This document shows, piece after piece, positions 44,063 through 51,976 of a stretch of 64,000 nt of DNA. Below the pieces are notes generated by a model. That model made no database searches. It was not told the origin of the DNA and saw only the letters and a program-made list of their open reading frames with translations. The stretch lies in assembly GCF_036088315.1 (NCBI RefSeq), contig NZ_CP107996.1:558001-622000 (forward strand), written 5' to 3'. The stretch's first letter is position 1, and each line of letters starts with the position of its first letter. Source of the stretch: Streptomyces sp. NBC_00344. GTDB taxonomy: Bacteria; Actinomycetota; Actinomycetes; Streptomycetales; Streptomycetaceae. The translations under genes were made by a program, and so were the position numbers.

Positions 44063-45253
44063 TCATGAACCGTGCACCCCCGCACGGTATTTCGGGATGC
44101 GTACGGTCACCTTCATACCCGCGCCGACGCCCGTCTCGATGACCAGCCCGTAGGCGTCCCCGTACACCTGTCGCAGCCGTTCGTCGACATTGAGCAGTCC
44201 GATGCCCGCGGAGGATCCGCCCTCGCCGCGAAGGACCTCACGCAGCCGCGAGGGCTCCATCCCGGTTCCGTCGTCCTCGATGACGACCTCGGCGTCGGAG
44301 CCGGCGTCCAGTGCGCTGATGGTGATGCGCCCGCGTCCGGCCGCACCTTCGATGCCGTGCTTGACCGCGTTCTCCACCAGTGGCTGAAGACACAGGAAGG
44401 GCAAGGCCACGGGCAGCACCTCGGGGGCCACCTGCAGGGTGACACCGAGGCGGTCACCGAACCTGGCTCCCGCGAGAGCCAGGTACTGGTCGATGGAGTG
44501 CAGTTCCTCGGCGAGGGTGGTGAAGTCGCCGCGTCTGCGGAAGGAGTAGCGGGTGAAGTCGGCGAACTCCAGGAGCAGTTCGCGGGCACGTTCGGGATCG
44601 GTACGGACGAACGAGGCTATCGCGGCCAGTGAGTTGAAGATGAAGTGCGGGGAGATCTGGGCCCGCAGCGCCTTGATCTCTGCCTCGATCAACCGGGTCC
44701 TCGAACGGTCGAGTTCGGCGAGCTCCAGCTGCACCGACACCCAGCGGGCCACTTCACCGGCGGCTCTGGCCAGCACAGCGGACTCACGCGGCGCATAGGC
44801 GACCAGTACCCCCAGCACCCGGTGGTCGACGGTGAGCGGCACCGCGACGGCCCAGCGCAGCGGGCAGTCGAGATCGTCGCAGTCGCTCCTGAAGGCCCTG
44901 TCCCTGCCGCTCTCCAGGAGCCCGCTCACCCGGCTCATGACCTGCGGCGCATGGTGCTCCCCCAGGCCGTCCCAGCACAGGACACGCTCCCCGTCGGTCA
45001 GACACAGTGCGTCGGTGCCCAGCAGCGAGCGCAGCCTGCGGGCGGCCTTGCGGGCGCTCTCCTCGGTCAGGCCCGCGCGCAGCGGCGGCGCGGCGAGCGA
45101 CGCGGTGTGCAGCGTCTCGAAGGTCGCGTGTTCGACCGGTGTGCCGACCCCGTTGTTGCGGACGGGGCGGGCGCTGCGCCGGCCGATGACGAACCCGCCC
45201 ATCAGCAGCATTGGTCCGAGCACGATCAGAGCGGCGAGCGCCGGCCCGTTCAC
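44063..45253 (-). CDS. LytS-type sensor histidine kinase
   Basis: 396 residues from the GTG overlapping the symporter stop. One N-terminal helix (LAALIVLGPMLLMGGFVIGRR), a GAF-like sensor region (about 70-190), then His_kinase (LytS/YehU) with the phospho-acceptor ISPHFIFNSLAAIAS and a HATPase domain (LCLQPLVENAVKHGIEG, VIEDDGTGM, GIGLLNVDERLRQVYG). It lacks the multi-helix 5TMR-LYT sensor of LytS, so signal input is through the soluble domain or the co-encoded symporter. It is the last gene of a four-gene operon with its LytTR partner first. Confidence 0.9.
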   Translation of the reverse strand: MNGPALAALIVLGPMLLMGGFVIGRRSARPVRNNGVGTPVEHATFETLHTASLAAPPLRAGLTEESARKAARRLRSLLGTDALCLTDGERVLCWDGLGEHHAPQVMSRVSGLLESGRDRAFRSDCDDLDCPLRWAVAVPLTVDHRVLGVLVAYAPRESAVLARAAGEVARWVSVQLELAELDRSRTRLIEAEIKALRAQISPHFIFNSLAAIASFVRTDPERARELLLEFADFTRYSFRRRGDFTTLAEELHSIDQYLALAGARFGDRLGVTLQVAPEVLPVALPFLCLQPLVENAVKHGIEGAAGRGRITISALDAGSDAEVVIEDDGTGMEPSRLREVLRGEGGSSAGIGLLNVDERLRQVYGDAYGLVIETGVGAGMKVTVRIPKYRAGVHGS

Positions 45254-46740
45254 CGGAGGGCTCCGCCCGCTGACGCTATCGACTCGGGCAGATGGAAGCG
45301 GGCCATGGCCGCGCTCGTGCCTGCCGGGATACGGCCCGGGGTGGCCAGCGACACCAGCACCATGGCCAGGAAGCCGACCGGCACGGACCACAGAGCCGGC
45401 CAGGCGAGCAGGGTGTGCGCCCAGCCGTGCGGTGCCGCACCGCCCATGGTGACGGCTACGGCCAGCAGTGCGGAGCCGCCGCCCAGCAGCAGCCCGGCGA
45501 TCGCGCCGGGCGGGGTGAGACGGCGCCACCAGATGCCGAGCACCAGCAGCGGACAGAACGACGAGGCGGAGACGGCGAACGCCATCCCGACGGCGTCCGC
45601 CACCGGGACTCCGTTCATCAGCAGCGCACCGGCCAGCGGTATGCCCATGGCGAGCACCGTGGCGAGACGGAAGTGCCGTACCCCCCGGGACTCCTGGGCG
45701 AGGACCCCGGCGACGGCCATGGTGAGCCCGGACGCGGTGGACAGGAAAGCCGCGAAGGCACCGCCGGCGACCAGCGCCCCGAGCAGGTCCCCGCCCGCTC
45801 CGCCGATCACCCGGCCGGGAAGCAGAAGGACGGCCGCGTCGGCGTCACCGTTGAGCGGGAGTTCCGATGCGTACAGCCTCCCCAGGGCGCCGTAGACCGG
45901 CGGCAGCAGATAGAACGCTCCGATCAGCGCGAGCACCACCACCGTCGTGCGGCGGGCACTCCGCCCGTCGGGGCTGGTGTAGAAGCGGACGACGACATGA
46001 GGCAGGCCCATGGTGCCGAGGAAGGTCGCGACGATCAGACCGTAGGTCGCGTACAGCGGATGGTCGGCCCGGCCGAAGCCCGCGGACACGGCGAGCGCCG
46101 GTGCCGCAGCCGGCAGCCCCGGCCGTCCGTCGCCCTGCCAGGCCAGCACCAGGAACAGCGCGGGGACCAGCAGCGCGGTGAGCTTGAGCCAGTACTGGAA
46201 GGCCTGCACAAACGTGATGCTGCGCATCCCGCCTGCCGCCACCGAGAGCACCACCACGGCCGCCACGACGACGGGGCCGAGCCAGTCCGGCGCACCGGTC
46301 AGGATTTCCAGGGTCAGCCCCGCGCCCTGAAGCTGAGGGACCAGGTAGAGCCAGCCCGCTCCGGTGACGAAGACGCTGACCAGTGCGCGGACCTGGCGGG
46401 ATTCCAGTCGTCCTTCCGCGAAGTCGGGAAGTGTGTACGCCCCCGAGCGGCGCAGCGGCGCGGCGATGAGCAGCAGCAGGACGAGGTATCCCGCGGTGTA
46501 GCCGACCGGGTACCAGAGCATGTCCGGGCCGTGCACCAGGACCAGGCCGGCAACACCGAGGAAGGACGCAGCCGAGAGGTACTCGCCGCTGATCGCCGCG
46601 GCGTTGAGGCGTGGGCCGGCCGTGCGTGACGCCACGTAGAAGTCCGATGTGGTGCGGGAGATGCGCAGCCCGAAGCCGCCGACCAGGGCGGTCGTCATGA
46701 CGACGACGGCCACCGCCGCCACCGCATAGGTCCGGCTCAC
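45250..46740 (-). CDS. sodium:solute symporter (SSS family, ActP/MctC-like)
   Basis: 496 residues from GTG (VSRTYAVAAVAVVVM), overlapping the small membrane gene's stop. About 13 helices, with SSS motifs: DFYVASRTAGPRLNAAAISG, EYLSAASFLGVAGLVLV, YTLPDFAEGRLESRQVRAL, GLPHVVVRFYTSPDGRSARR and FAAFLSTASGLTMAVAGVLA. The closest type is the cation/acetate or monocarboxylate symporter group (ActP, MctC). The neighbouring small membrane protein is the usual companion of that group. The substrate is probably acetate, pyruvate or propionate, inferred not shown. Confidence 0.88.
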   Translation of the reverse strand: MSRTYAVAAVAVVVMTTALVGGFGLRISRTTSDFYVASRTAGPRLNAAAISGEYLSAASFLGVAGLVLVHGPDMLWYPVGYTAGYLVLLLLIAAPLRRSGAYTLPDFAEGRLESRQVRALVSVFVTGAGWLYLVPQLQGAGLTLEILTGAPDWLGPVVVAAVVVLSVAAGGMRSITFVQAFQYWLKLTALLVPALFLVLAWQGDGRPGLPAAAPALAVSAGFGRADHPLYATYGLIVATFLGTMGLPHVVVRFYTSPDGRSARRTTVVVLALIGAFYLLPPVYGALGRLYASELPLNGDADAAVLLLPGRVIGGAGGDLLGALVAGGAFAAFLSTASGLTMAVAGVLAQESRGVRHFRLATVLAMGIPLAGALLMNGVPVADAVGMAFAVSASSFCPLLVLGIWWRRLTPPGAIAGLLLGGGSALLAVAVTMGGAAPHGWAHTLLAWPALWSVPVGFLAMVLVSLATPGRIPAGTSAAMARFHLPESIASAGGALR

Positions 46741-47099
46741 TGCGGGGGGCGGCCTTCCACGAGTCGGGCGAAGTCCCGTTCGTTGCGCTCGGCCCGGCGT
46801 ACGAACCACCAGGCGGCGAGCACCAGCAGCGGGTACGCGCCGAATCCGAGAACCAGCCAGACGGCGAATTCGCTGCGGAGCGCGACGAAGGCGAGCGGAA
46901 GGGTGCCCGCGAGCAACGCGAGCAGCAGGAAGGCGCTCAGTCCGGCACGGAGCTGACTGCGCATCAGAGAACGTACATAAGCGTCACCGAGCGCGGTCTG
47001 CTCGTCGATCTCCGACTGTGCGCGGTAGCGCGGCAGCTGCCGCACCCTCCGGGGCTCACCCATGACGGTCTCGCGTCGGGGTGCGGGCTCTGCGGACAT
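46737..47099 (-). CDS. small two-helix membrane protein, companion of the symporter
   Basis: 120 residues with two hydrophobic helices (LSAFLLLALLAGTLPLAFVAL and FAVWLVLGFGAYPLLVLAAWWFV) and charged ends. Size, topology and position directly before an SSS transporter match the DUF485-type accessory subunits found with ActP/MctC symporters, though I cannot confirm the DUF by motif. The stop overlaps the symporter start. An inner ATG (MGEPRRVRQ) is an alternative start. Confidence 0.7.
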   Translation of the reverse strand: MSAEPAPRRETVMGEPRRVRQLPRYRAQSEIDEQTALGDAYVRSLMRSQLRAGLSAFLLLALLAGTLPLAFVALRSEFAVWLVLGFGAYPLLVLAAWWFVRRAERNERDFARLVEGRPPQ

Positions 47100-47144
47100 G
47101 GCGCGGAGTGTACGCAGCCCGGTGAACGGCTGGGAAGTGCCCGC

Positions 47145-47894
47145 TCAGTGGCCCCCGCGCATCAGGCGCTCACGCAGCACCCGGGCGTGCCGTCTGCTGA
47201 CCGGCAGTTCGACCGCGCCGATCCGGACACTCATGGCCCCGGCATCCAGGCGCAGTTCGTCGATGCGGTCGATCGCGATGAGATGACTGCGGTGGATCCG
47301 CACGAATCCGCGCGAGCGCCAGCGTTCCTCCAGGGCAGTCAGTGGGATACGGACGAGGTGACTGCCCTCAGCGGTGTGCAGCCGTGCGTAGTCGCCCTGG
47401 GCTTCCGCGTACGTGATGTCGGCAACGGTGACGAACCGTACGACGCCGCCCAGTTCGACCGGGATCTGGTCGGCCGCCGTGTCGAGTACGGGTGCGTAGC
47501 GGTCGGTGACCATGTCGGAGACCCGGCGCACTGCTTCGGCGAGGCGCTCCCTGCGGACCGGTTTCAGCACATAGTCGACCGCCTTGAGGTCGAATGCCTG
47601 CAGCGCGAAGCCCTCGTGCGCCGTGACGAAGACGATCAGCGGCGGCGTCGCGAAGCCTGCCAGCAGCTTGGCGATGTCGAGTCCGGTGAGCCCGGCCATG
47701 TGGATGTCGAGAAAGACGGCGTCGACGGCGCTGTCGTCCCCCGGACCCGCGTCGAGGGCGGAACCGATGATGCGCAGCGCACCGGTGGCGCTGACGGCGC
47801 CTTCGGCGCTGCGGATCCTCGGATCGGAGCGGAGCAGATAGAGAAGCTCCTCAAGGGCCGGCTCTTCGTCGTCGACGGCCAGTACGCGCAGCAT
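47145..47894 (-). CDS. LytTR family response regulator
   Basis: 249 residues. Receiver domain with acidic pocket VDDEEPALEELLYLL, phospho-acceptor Asp in DAVFLDIHMAGLTGLDIAK, and Thr/Lys in FVTAHEGFALQAF and YVLKPVRRERL. The LytTR DNA-binding domain covers about 150-245 (VRFVTVADITYAEAQGDYAR, FVRIHRSHLIAIDRIDELR). It is the first gene of the operon RR - small membrane protein - SSS symporter - LytS-type kinase, so it presumably regulates the transporter in response to the kinase. Confidence 0.92.
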   Translation of the reverse strand: MLRVLAVDDEEPALEELLYLLRSDPRIRSAEGAVSATGALRIIGSALDAGPGDDSAVDAVFLDIHMAGLTGLDIAKLLAGFATPPLIVFVTAHEGFALQAFDLKAVDYVLKPVRRERLAEAVRRVSDMVTDRYAPVLDTAADQIPVELGGVVRFVTVADITYAEAQGDYARLHTAEGSHLVRIPLTALEERWRSRGFVRIHRSHLIAIDRIDELRLDAGAMSVRIGAVELPVSRRHARVLRERLMRGGH

Positions 47895-47988
47895 GAGCCC
47901 GGAGTTTAGGTGTTCTCCCGGCAGGGCGCGGGGGTGAGTGATTCCAGGGCGCGCTGCGTACCTGAGGGAGACGGGAAAGGACGGCGGC

Positions 47989-48651
47989 ATGAGGCCACTG
48001 GAACTCCATCGCGCTGTCGGCGCGTACGCCCTCGGGGTCCTCGGCACTGCGGATACCTTCCGCTTCGAGGAACACCTGACGGACTGCGCCCGATGTGCGG
48101 CACTGCTGAGCGAGTTCGGCAGTGTGGAGGCGCTGCTCGCGGACTTCGCACGGCAGCTGCCACCCGGAGTGGAGCCGGTCGCCCCCATCGGCGAAGCACT
48201 GCTCCACCGGCTGCTCGACGCGGTGCAGGCCCGTCGCCGCACCGGCCGCCGGCGGCGTCTCGCCCTCGTGGCGGCAGCCGTGGTGCTGGCCTCGGGGGGT
48301 ACGTTCTCGGTGGTCCGGGCCGCCGGGGACGGGGCGGGTGCGGCGAACGGGCTGCGGTGGTCCGGAACCGACCGGGCCAGCGGGGTGTCGGCGGTGGTGG
48401 CCCTGCGGAGCGCCGGCTGGGGAACGGATGTGGACCTCGACGTGCGAGACGCCCCGCAACACGCGGTCTGCACGCTGGTCGCGGTCGGCCGGGACGGCGA
48501 TGTGCAGACGGTGGCCACCTGGACCGCGGGCAAGGACGGCCCCCTGCATGCCCGCGGGGCGGCCGCGCTGCCGCCGGACGCGATCGGCCACTTCGAGGTA
48601 CGCACGGCCGGGGGAAAGATGCTGGTCTCGGTGTGGCCTCAGAAGCCGTAG
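47989..48651 (+). CDS. zf-HC2 anti-sigma factor
   Basis: 220 residues. N-terminal anti-sigma zinc module MRPLELHRAVGAYALGVL ... FEEHLTDCARCAALLSEF with His-x3-Cys-x2-Cys, a linker, one membrane helix ([20 protein letters not shown]) and an extracytoplasmic RskA-like C-terminal domain (WGTDVDLDVRDAPQHAVCTL ... GHFEVRTAGGKMLVSVWP). It would hold an ECF sigma factor at the membrane. No sigma gene is directly adjacent. The 42851 sigma factor is the nearest candidate partner. Its 3' end overlaps the converging amidohydrolase gene by 13 bp. Confidence 0.85.
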   Translation: MRPLELHRAVGAYALGVLGTADTFRFEEHLTDCARCAALLSEFGSVEALLADFARQLPPGVEPVAPIGEALLHRLLDAVQARRRTGRRRRLALVAAAVVLASGGTFSVVRAAGDGAGAANGLRWSGTDRASGVSAVVALRSAGWGTDVDLDVRDAPQHAVCTLVAVGRDGDVQTVATWTAGKDGPLHARGAAALPPDAIGHFEVRTAGGKMLVSVWPQKP

Positions 48652-49478
48652 ACCCGCGATGCGGTGGACTCGAAGATCTGCCGGCGTTCCGCCGGGCTGA
48701 GTTCCGCGGTCAGCCGCTGCGCCGTGCCCACCACCTCTCCGTAGGAGGCGACGAGTGTGCACACCGGCCAGTCGGAGCCGAACATCAGCCGCCCGGGGCC
48801 GAAGGCGTCGAGAGCGGTGTCCATGTACGGGCGTAGCCGCTGGACCGTCCAGTCCTCTCCGGCCTCGGTGACGAGCCCGGAGAGCTTGCACACGGTGTTG
48901 GGCAGGCCGGCAAGAGCCCGCAGGTCCGAAGCCCAGGGCTCCGGTCTGCCCGATGCGATGGGAGGTTTGCCCAAGTGGTCCAGTACGAAGGTGAGTTCGG
49001 GCAGCTGCGCCGCGGCCCTTGCGGCGGCCGGCAGCTGATGCGGCAGCACGACCAGGTCGTAGACCAGGCCGGCCGCGGCGACCGCGGCCAGTCCGCGCCG
49101 CACGTCGGGGCGCAGCAGCCATCCGGTGTCCTGCTCGCCCTGCACCTGATGGCGGACACCGACGAGGTGCTCACCTCCCGGGAGTTCGCGGAGGGCGGCG
49201 AGCGCGTCGCCGACACCGGCCGCTGTGAGGTCGGTCCAGCCGACGACGCCGGCGACCAGATCGCTCTCCTGCGCCAGGGCAAGAAGCTCAGGGGTCTCAG
49301 CGGCGACAGTCACCGTCTGTACCAGCACCGTGGCCCGCACATCCGCTGCGGCAGCCGCCGGAACGAGGTCGCCGAGCCCGAAGTTCCGCCGCAGCGGCGC
49401 GAGTTCCCGGCCGGTGATCCAGCCCTGGTCCCGTACGGACAGATCCCACACGTGGTGGTGGGCGTCGACGGTGGTCAT
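48639..49478 (-). CDS. amidohydrolase family protein, fuconolactonase-like
   Basis: 279 residues from the ATG overlapping the aldo/keto reductase stop. Metal-binding TIM barrel: TTVDAHHHVWDL (H-x-H), VVGWTDLTAAGVGD, LVGVRHQVQGEQDTGWLLRP, TFVLDHLGKPPI and MFGSDWPVCTLVASYG (the catalytic Asp). This is the amidohydrolase_2 group that includes L-fucono- and L-rhamnono-lactonases. The paired sugar-dehydrogenase-like gene supports a lactonase step in oxidative deoxysugar breakdown. Confidence 0.85.
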   Translation of the reverse strand: MTTVDAHHHVWDLSVRDQGWITGRELAPLRRNFGLGDLVPAAAAADVRATVLVQTVTVAAETPELLALAQESDLVAGVVGWTDLTAAGVGDALAALRELPGGEHLVGVRHQVQGEQDTGWLLRPDVRRGLAAVAAAGLVYDLVVLPHQLPAAARAAAQLPELTFVLDHLGKPPIASGRPEPWASDLRALAGLPNTVCKLSGLVTEAGEDWTVQRLRPYMDTALDAFGPGRLMFGSDWPVCTLVASYGEVVGTAQRLTAELSPAERRQIFESTASRVYGF

Positions 49479-50461
49479 CGGTCCGCCGCGCCCGTGCCCT
49501 GAAGCTCGGACAGCTCCTGCCAGAGCGCATCCGGCAGGGGCAGACTCAGCATTTCGGCTGCGTCGCGCACCTCTGCGGCCGACCGGGCACCGACCAGCAC
49601 ACTCGCGACGGCGGGATGGCGGCGAGGGAAGCCCAGCGCGGCAGCCCGCAGCGGCACGCCGTACCGTGCGGCGACCGCCTCCATCCGCAGGGCGCGATCC
49701 AGGACAGCGGCGGGCGCGGCCGCGTAGTCGTACGTCGCGCCGGGCCGGGGATCCGCCAGCAGACCGGAGTTGAAGACGCCTCCGACCACCACGCTCCTGC
49801 CCCGCGCGGCGGCCTCGGGCAGCAGCTCGTCGAATGCCGACGTGTCGAGCAGAGTGCAGCGCCCGGCGCAGAGCACCACATCGGCATCCGTGTCGCGGAG
49901 GAAGCGGGTGAGCATCCGCGTCTGGTTCATCCCCGCGCCGATGGCACCCACCACGCCTTCGGAGCGCAGCTTCTCCAGCATCGGGTAGGCCTGGCCGAAG
50001 GCCTCGTCCGGGTGCTGGTCGGGGTCGTGCAGATAGACGATGTCGACCCGGTCCAGACCGAGACGGTCCAGGCTGGCCTCGATGCTGCGCCGCACTCCGT
50101 CCGCGCTGAAGTCCCAGACCCTGTGGTGGGTGGCGGGTACGGCGAAACCGTTCGAGAGGTCGTCGCCCACCCCGGAGCCCGGTTCCAGCAGTCGTCCGAC
50201 CTTGGTGGACACCACGTACTCCGCGCGCGGCCGGTCGCGGAGGGCCGTGCCCAGTCGGCGCTCGGACAGCCCCAGTCCGTAGTGCGGTGCGGTGTCGAAG
50301 CATCTGATGCCGGATTCCCAGGCAGCGTCCACGGCTGCCTGGGCATCCGCCGGATCGACAGGCGTGTAGAGATTGCCGATCCCAGCCGCGCCGAAGGACA
50401 GTTCCGTGATGTCGACCGTGCTGTTTCCGATCTTGGTGCGCCGCATGGGTCGAATATTCAT
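49475..50461 (-). CDS. aldo/keto reductase, aldose (L-fucose) dehydrogenase-like
   Basis: 328 residues; the ATG at 50446 (MRRTKIG) is an equally good start. AKR catalytic tetrad: Asp and Tyr in FDTAPHYGLGLSERRLG, Lys in YVVSTKVGRLL, His in VDIVYLHDPDQHP. The NADP-binding end is LGFPRRHPAVASVLVGARSA. The sequence is of the D-threo-aldose/L-fucose dehydrogenase group, which oxidises fucose-type sugars to the lactone that the coupled lactonase-like gene product would open. It is probably the first gene of this pair, 32 nt after the WS/DGAT gene. Confidence 0.85.
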   Translation of the reverse strand: MNIRPMRRTKIGNSTVDITELSFGAAGIGNLYTPVDPADAQAAVDAAWESGIRCFDTAPHYGLGLSERRLGTALRDRPRAEYVVSTKVGRLLEPGSGVGDDLSNGFAVPATHHRVWDFSADGVRRSIEASLDRLGLDRVDIVYLHDPDQHPDEAFGQAYPMLEKLRSEGVVGAIGAGMNQTRMLTRFLRDTDADVVLCAGRCTLLDTSAFDELLPEAAARGRSVVVGGVFNSGLLADPRPGATYDYAAAPAAVLDRALRMEAVAARYGVPLRAAALGFPRRHPAVASVLVGARSAAEVRDAAEMLSLPLPDALWQELSELQGTGAADR

Positions 50462-50493
50462 CGGATCACTACGGGCCGTCAACACCCGTGCAG

Positions 50494-51837
50494 CTATCTC
50501 TCGACCGCGGCCCTCAGCAGATCGGCCAGTTCCTCGGGAAAGCACTCGACGAGCCGTTCCGCGTCCGGCACCGCCTTGCCGTCCGCCACCAGCCCGATAT
50601 GCACCTGCCCGCCGTAGGCCGAGAGCGCGACTGCCAGCGACTGCCCGTGGGCCAGCGGCGCCATGGGGTAGAGCGCGCGCAGCGGACTGCCGCCCAGCGA
50701 CAGTGTGGAGCGGGGCAGCGGCACGCTGGTCACCAGGACGTCGAAGAGCATCCGTGCCGCGTTCCCCGCGAGTTGGGCGCCGACCCGGTGGGCGAGCGCC
50801 GGAAGCCGGTCGGCCAGTACGGCCACCGCTCCGGCACCCCGCAGCGGCCCGGCGGCCTTGTTGCGGTCCATCGCAGAGCGCACCGTGCCGAGCCTGCGCC
50901 ATGGGTCGGGTTCGGAGACCGGAAGACCGAGCAGGTACGCCGAGAGGGTGTTCCCCGAACCGGCCGGGGCTCCCGGACGCCGCCGCGAGACCGGCACCAG
51001 CGCGCGGGGGTCCGTGCCGGGCAGCAGTTCACCGCGTTCCAGCATCCAGCGCCGCAAACCGCCCGCGACCACGGCGAGCAGTACGTCGTTGGCCGTGCCG
51101 CCTGCCTCCCTGCGGATCCGAAGGACGTCCTGCTGATCGAGGACGGCGGTGGCGAGCCGGCGGGTACCGCTGGAACTCGCCGTCAGCAGCGAGCCGCCCC
51201 ACAGATCGAACCGGCTGGCACGCACCACGGATGCGCCGATGCCGACCGCCTGGCCGAGCTCCTCGATACGGTCCCGGGCGAATCCGGCGACCTGGTGCGG
51301 ACCCGGCATCCAGGACCGGGGCGGCACTGTGCGTACCCGCCGTTCGCCGGCCGTCCGGGCATCGGCGATCTGGTCGAAAATCCCGGCACCGATCGATACC
51401 GCGCGCATTCCGTCCGCCAGGGCGTGATGCAGCTTGACGAGCACCGCGAAACGGCCGCCCTCCGTGCCGGTGAGGACGTACATCTCCCAGGGAGGCCTCC
51501 CGCGCTCCAGCGGACGCTCCATCAGTTCTCCCGCCAGCCGGTTGACCTCGGTCGCGAAGTCACCCCCCGGCAGCCCGACGAGCCGGACGTGCCGGCGCAC
51601 GTCGAAGCGCCTGTCCTCCGACCAGGCAGCGCCGCCGAGCGGGAGCAGTACGTCCCGCACGCCCATCCGCAGCCGGGGAATCGCGGCGGCGCGGGACGCC
51701 AGCAGGGCAACCGTTTCCTCGTCCGAGGTTCCGGGGGCGGATGCGAAGACCGCGAGTGCCCCGAGATGCATCGGATGCCCGGCCGATTCGAGGTGCCAGA
51801 ACGCGAGATCAAGCGGGGCCAGAAGCTCGGAGCTCAA
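50494..51837 (-). CDS. wax ester synthase/diacylglycerol acyltransferase (WS/DGAT)
   Basis: 447 residues from TTG with AGGAT upstream. The acyltransferase motif HHALADG (catalytic second His) is intact in VLVKLHHALADGMRAV. Other family marks: PLDLAFWHLESAGHPMHLGAL at the start, RPPWEMYVL, NDVLLAVVAGGLRRWM, LVPVSRRR and the end LFDVLVTSVPLPRSTLSLGG. It makes triacylglycerol or wax esters from acyl-CoA at the membrane, used as carbon store during secondary growth. An A+T-rich stretch with repeat arms (51937-51962) lies upstream. Confidence 0.88.
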   Translation of the reverse strand: MSSELLAPLDLAFWHLESAGHPMHLGALAVFASAPGTSDEETVALLASRAAAIPRLRMGVRDVLLPLGGAAWSEDRRFDVRRHVRLVGLPGGDFATEVNRLAGELMERPLERGRPPWEMYVLTGTEGGRFAVLVKLHHALADGMRAVSIGAGIFDQIADARTAGERRVRTVPPRSWMPGPHQVAGFARDRIEELGQAVGIGASVVRASRFDLWGGSLLTASSSGTRRLATAVLDQQDVLRIRREAGGTANDVLLAVVAGGLRRWMLERGELLPGTDPRALVPVSRRRPGAPAGSGNTLSAYLLGLPVSEPDPWRRLGTVRSAMDRNKAAGPLRGAGAVAVLADRLPALAHRVGAQLAGNAARMLFDVLVTSVPLPRSTLSLGGSPLRALYPMAPLAHGQSLAVALSAYGGQVHIGLVADGKAVPDAERLVECFPEELADLLRAAVER

Positions 51838-51936
51838 CAGATCCTCGATGTTGTCGGTGGCGAGTGCTGCGGGGCGCGGCAGCTCCGGGTCTCAGCAGTC
51901 AAGCGCCAGATAACGGTTACGGTCAAGTGCGATTCT

Positions 51937-51962
51937 GATACTTACAGTTACCATTCGGTATC
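51937..51962. promoter_or_regulatory. A+T-rich promoter island before the WS/DGAT gene
   Basis: GATAC (51937-51941) and GTATC (51958-51962) form an inverted pair within an unusually A+T-rich 60 nt, about 100 nt upstream of the WS/DGAT start. The repeated GGTTAC/GTTACC words nearby suggest protein binding. Weak evidence. Confidence 0.25.
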
Positions 51963-51976
51963 CATCACATTGCCAC

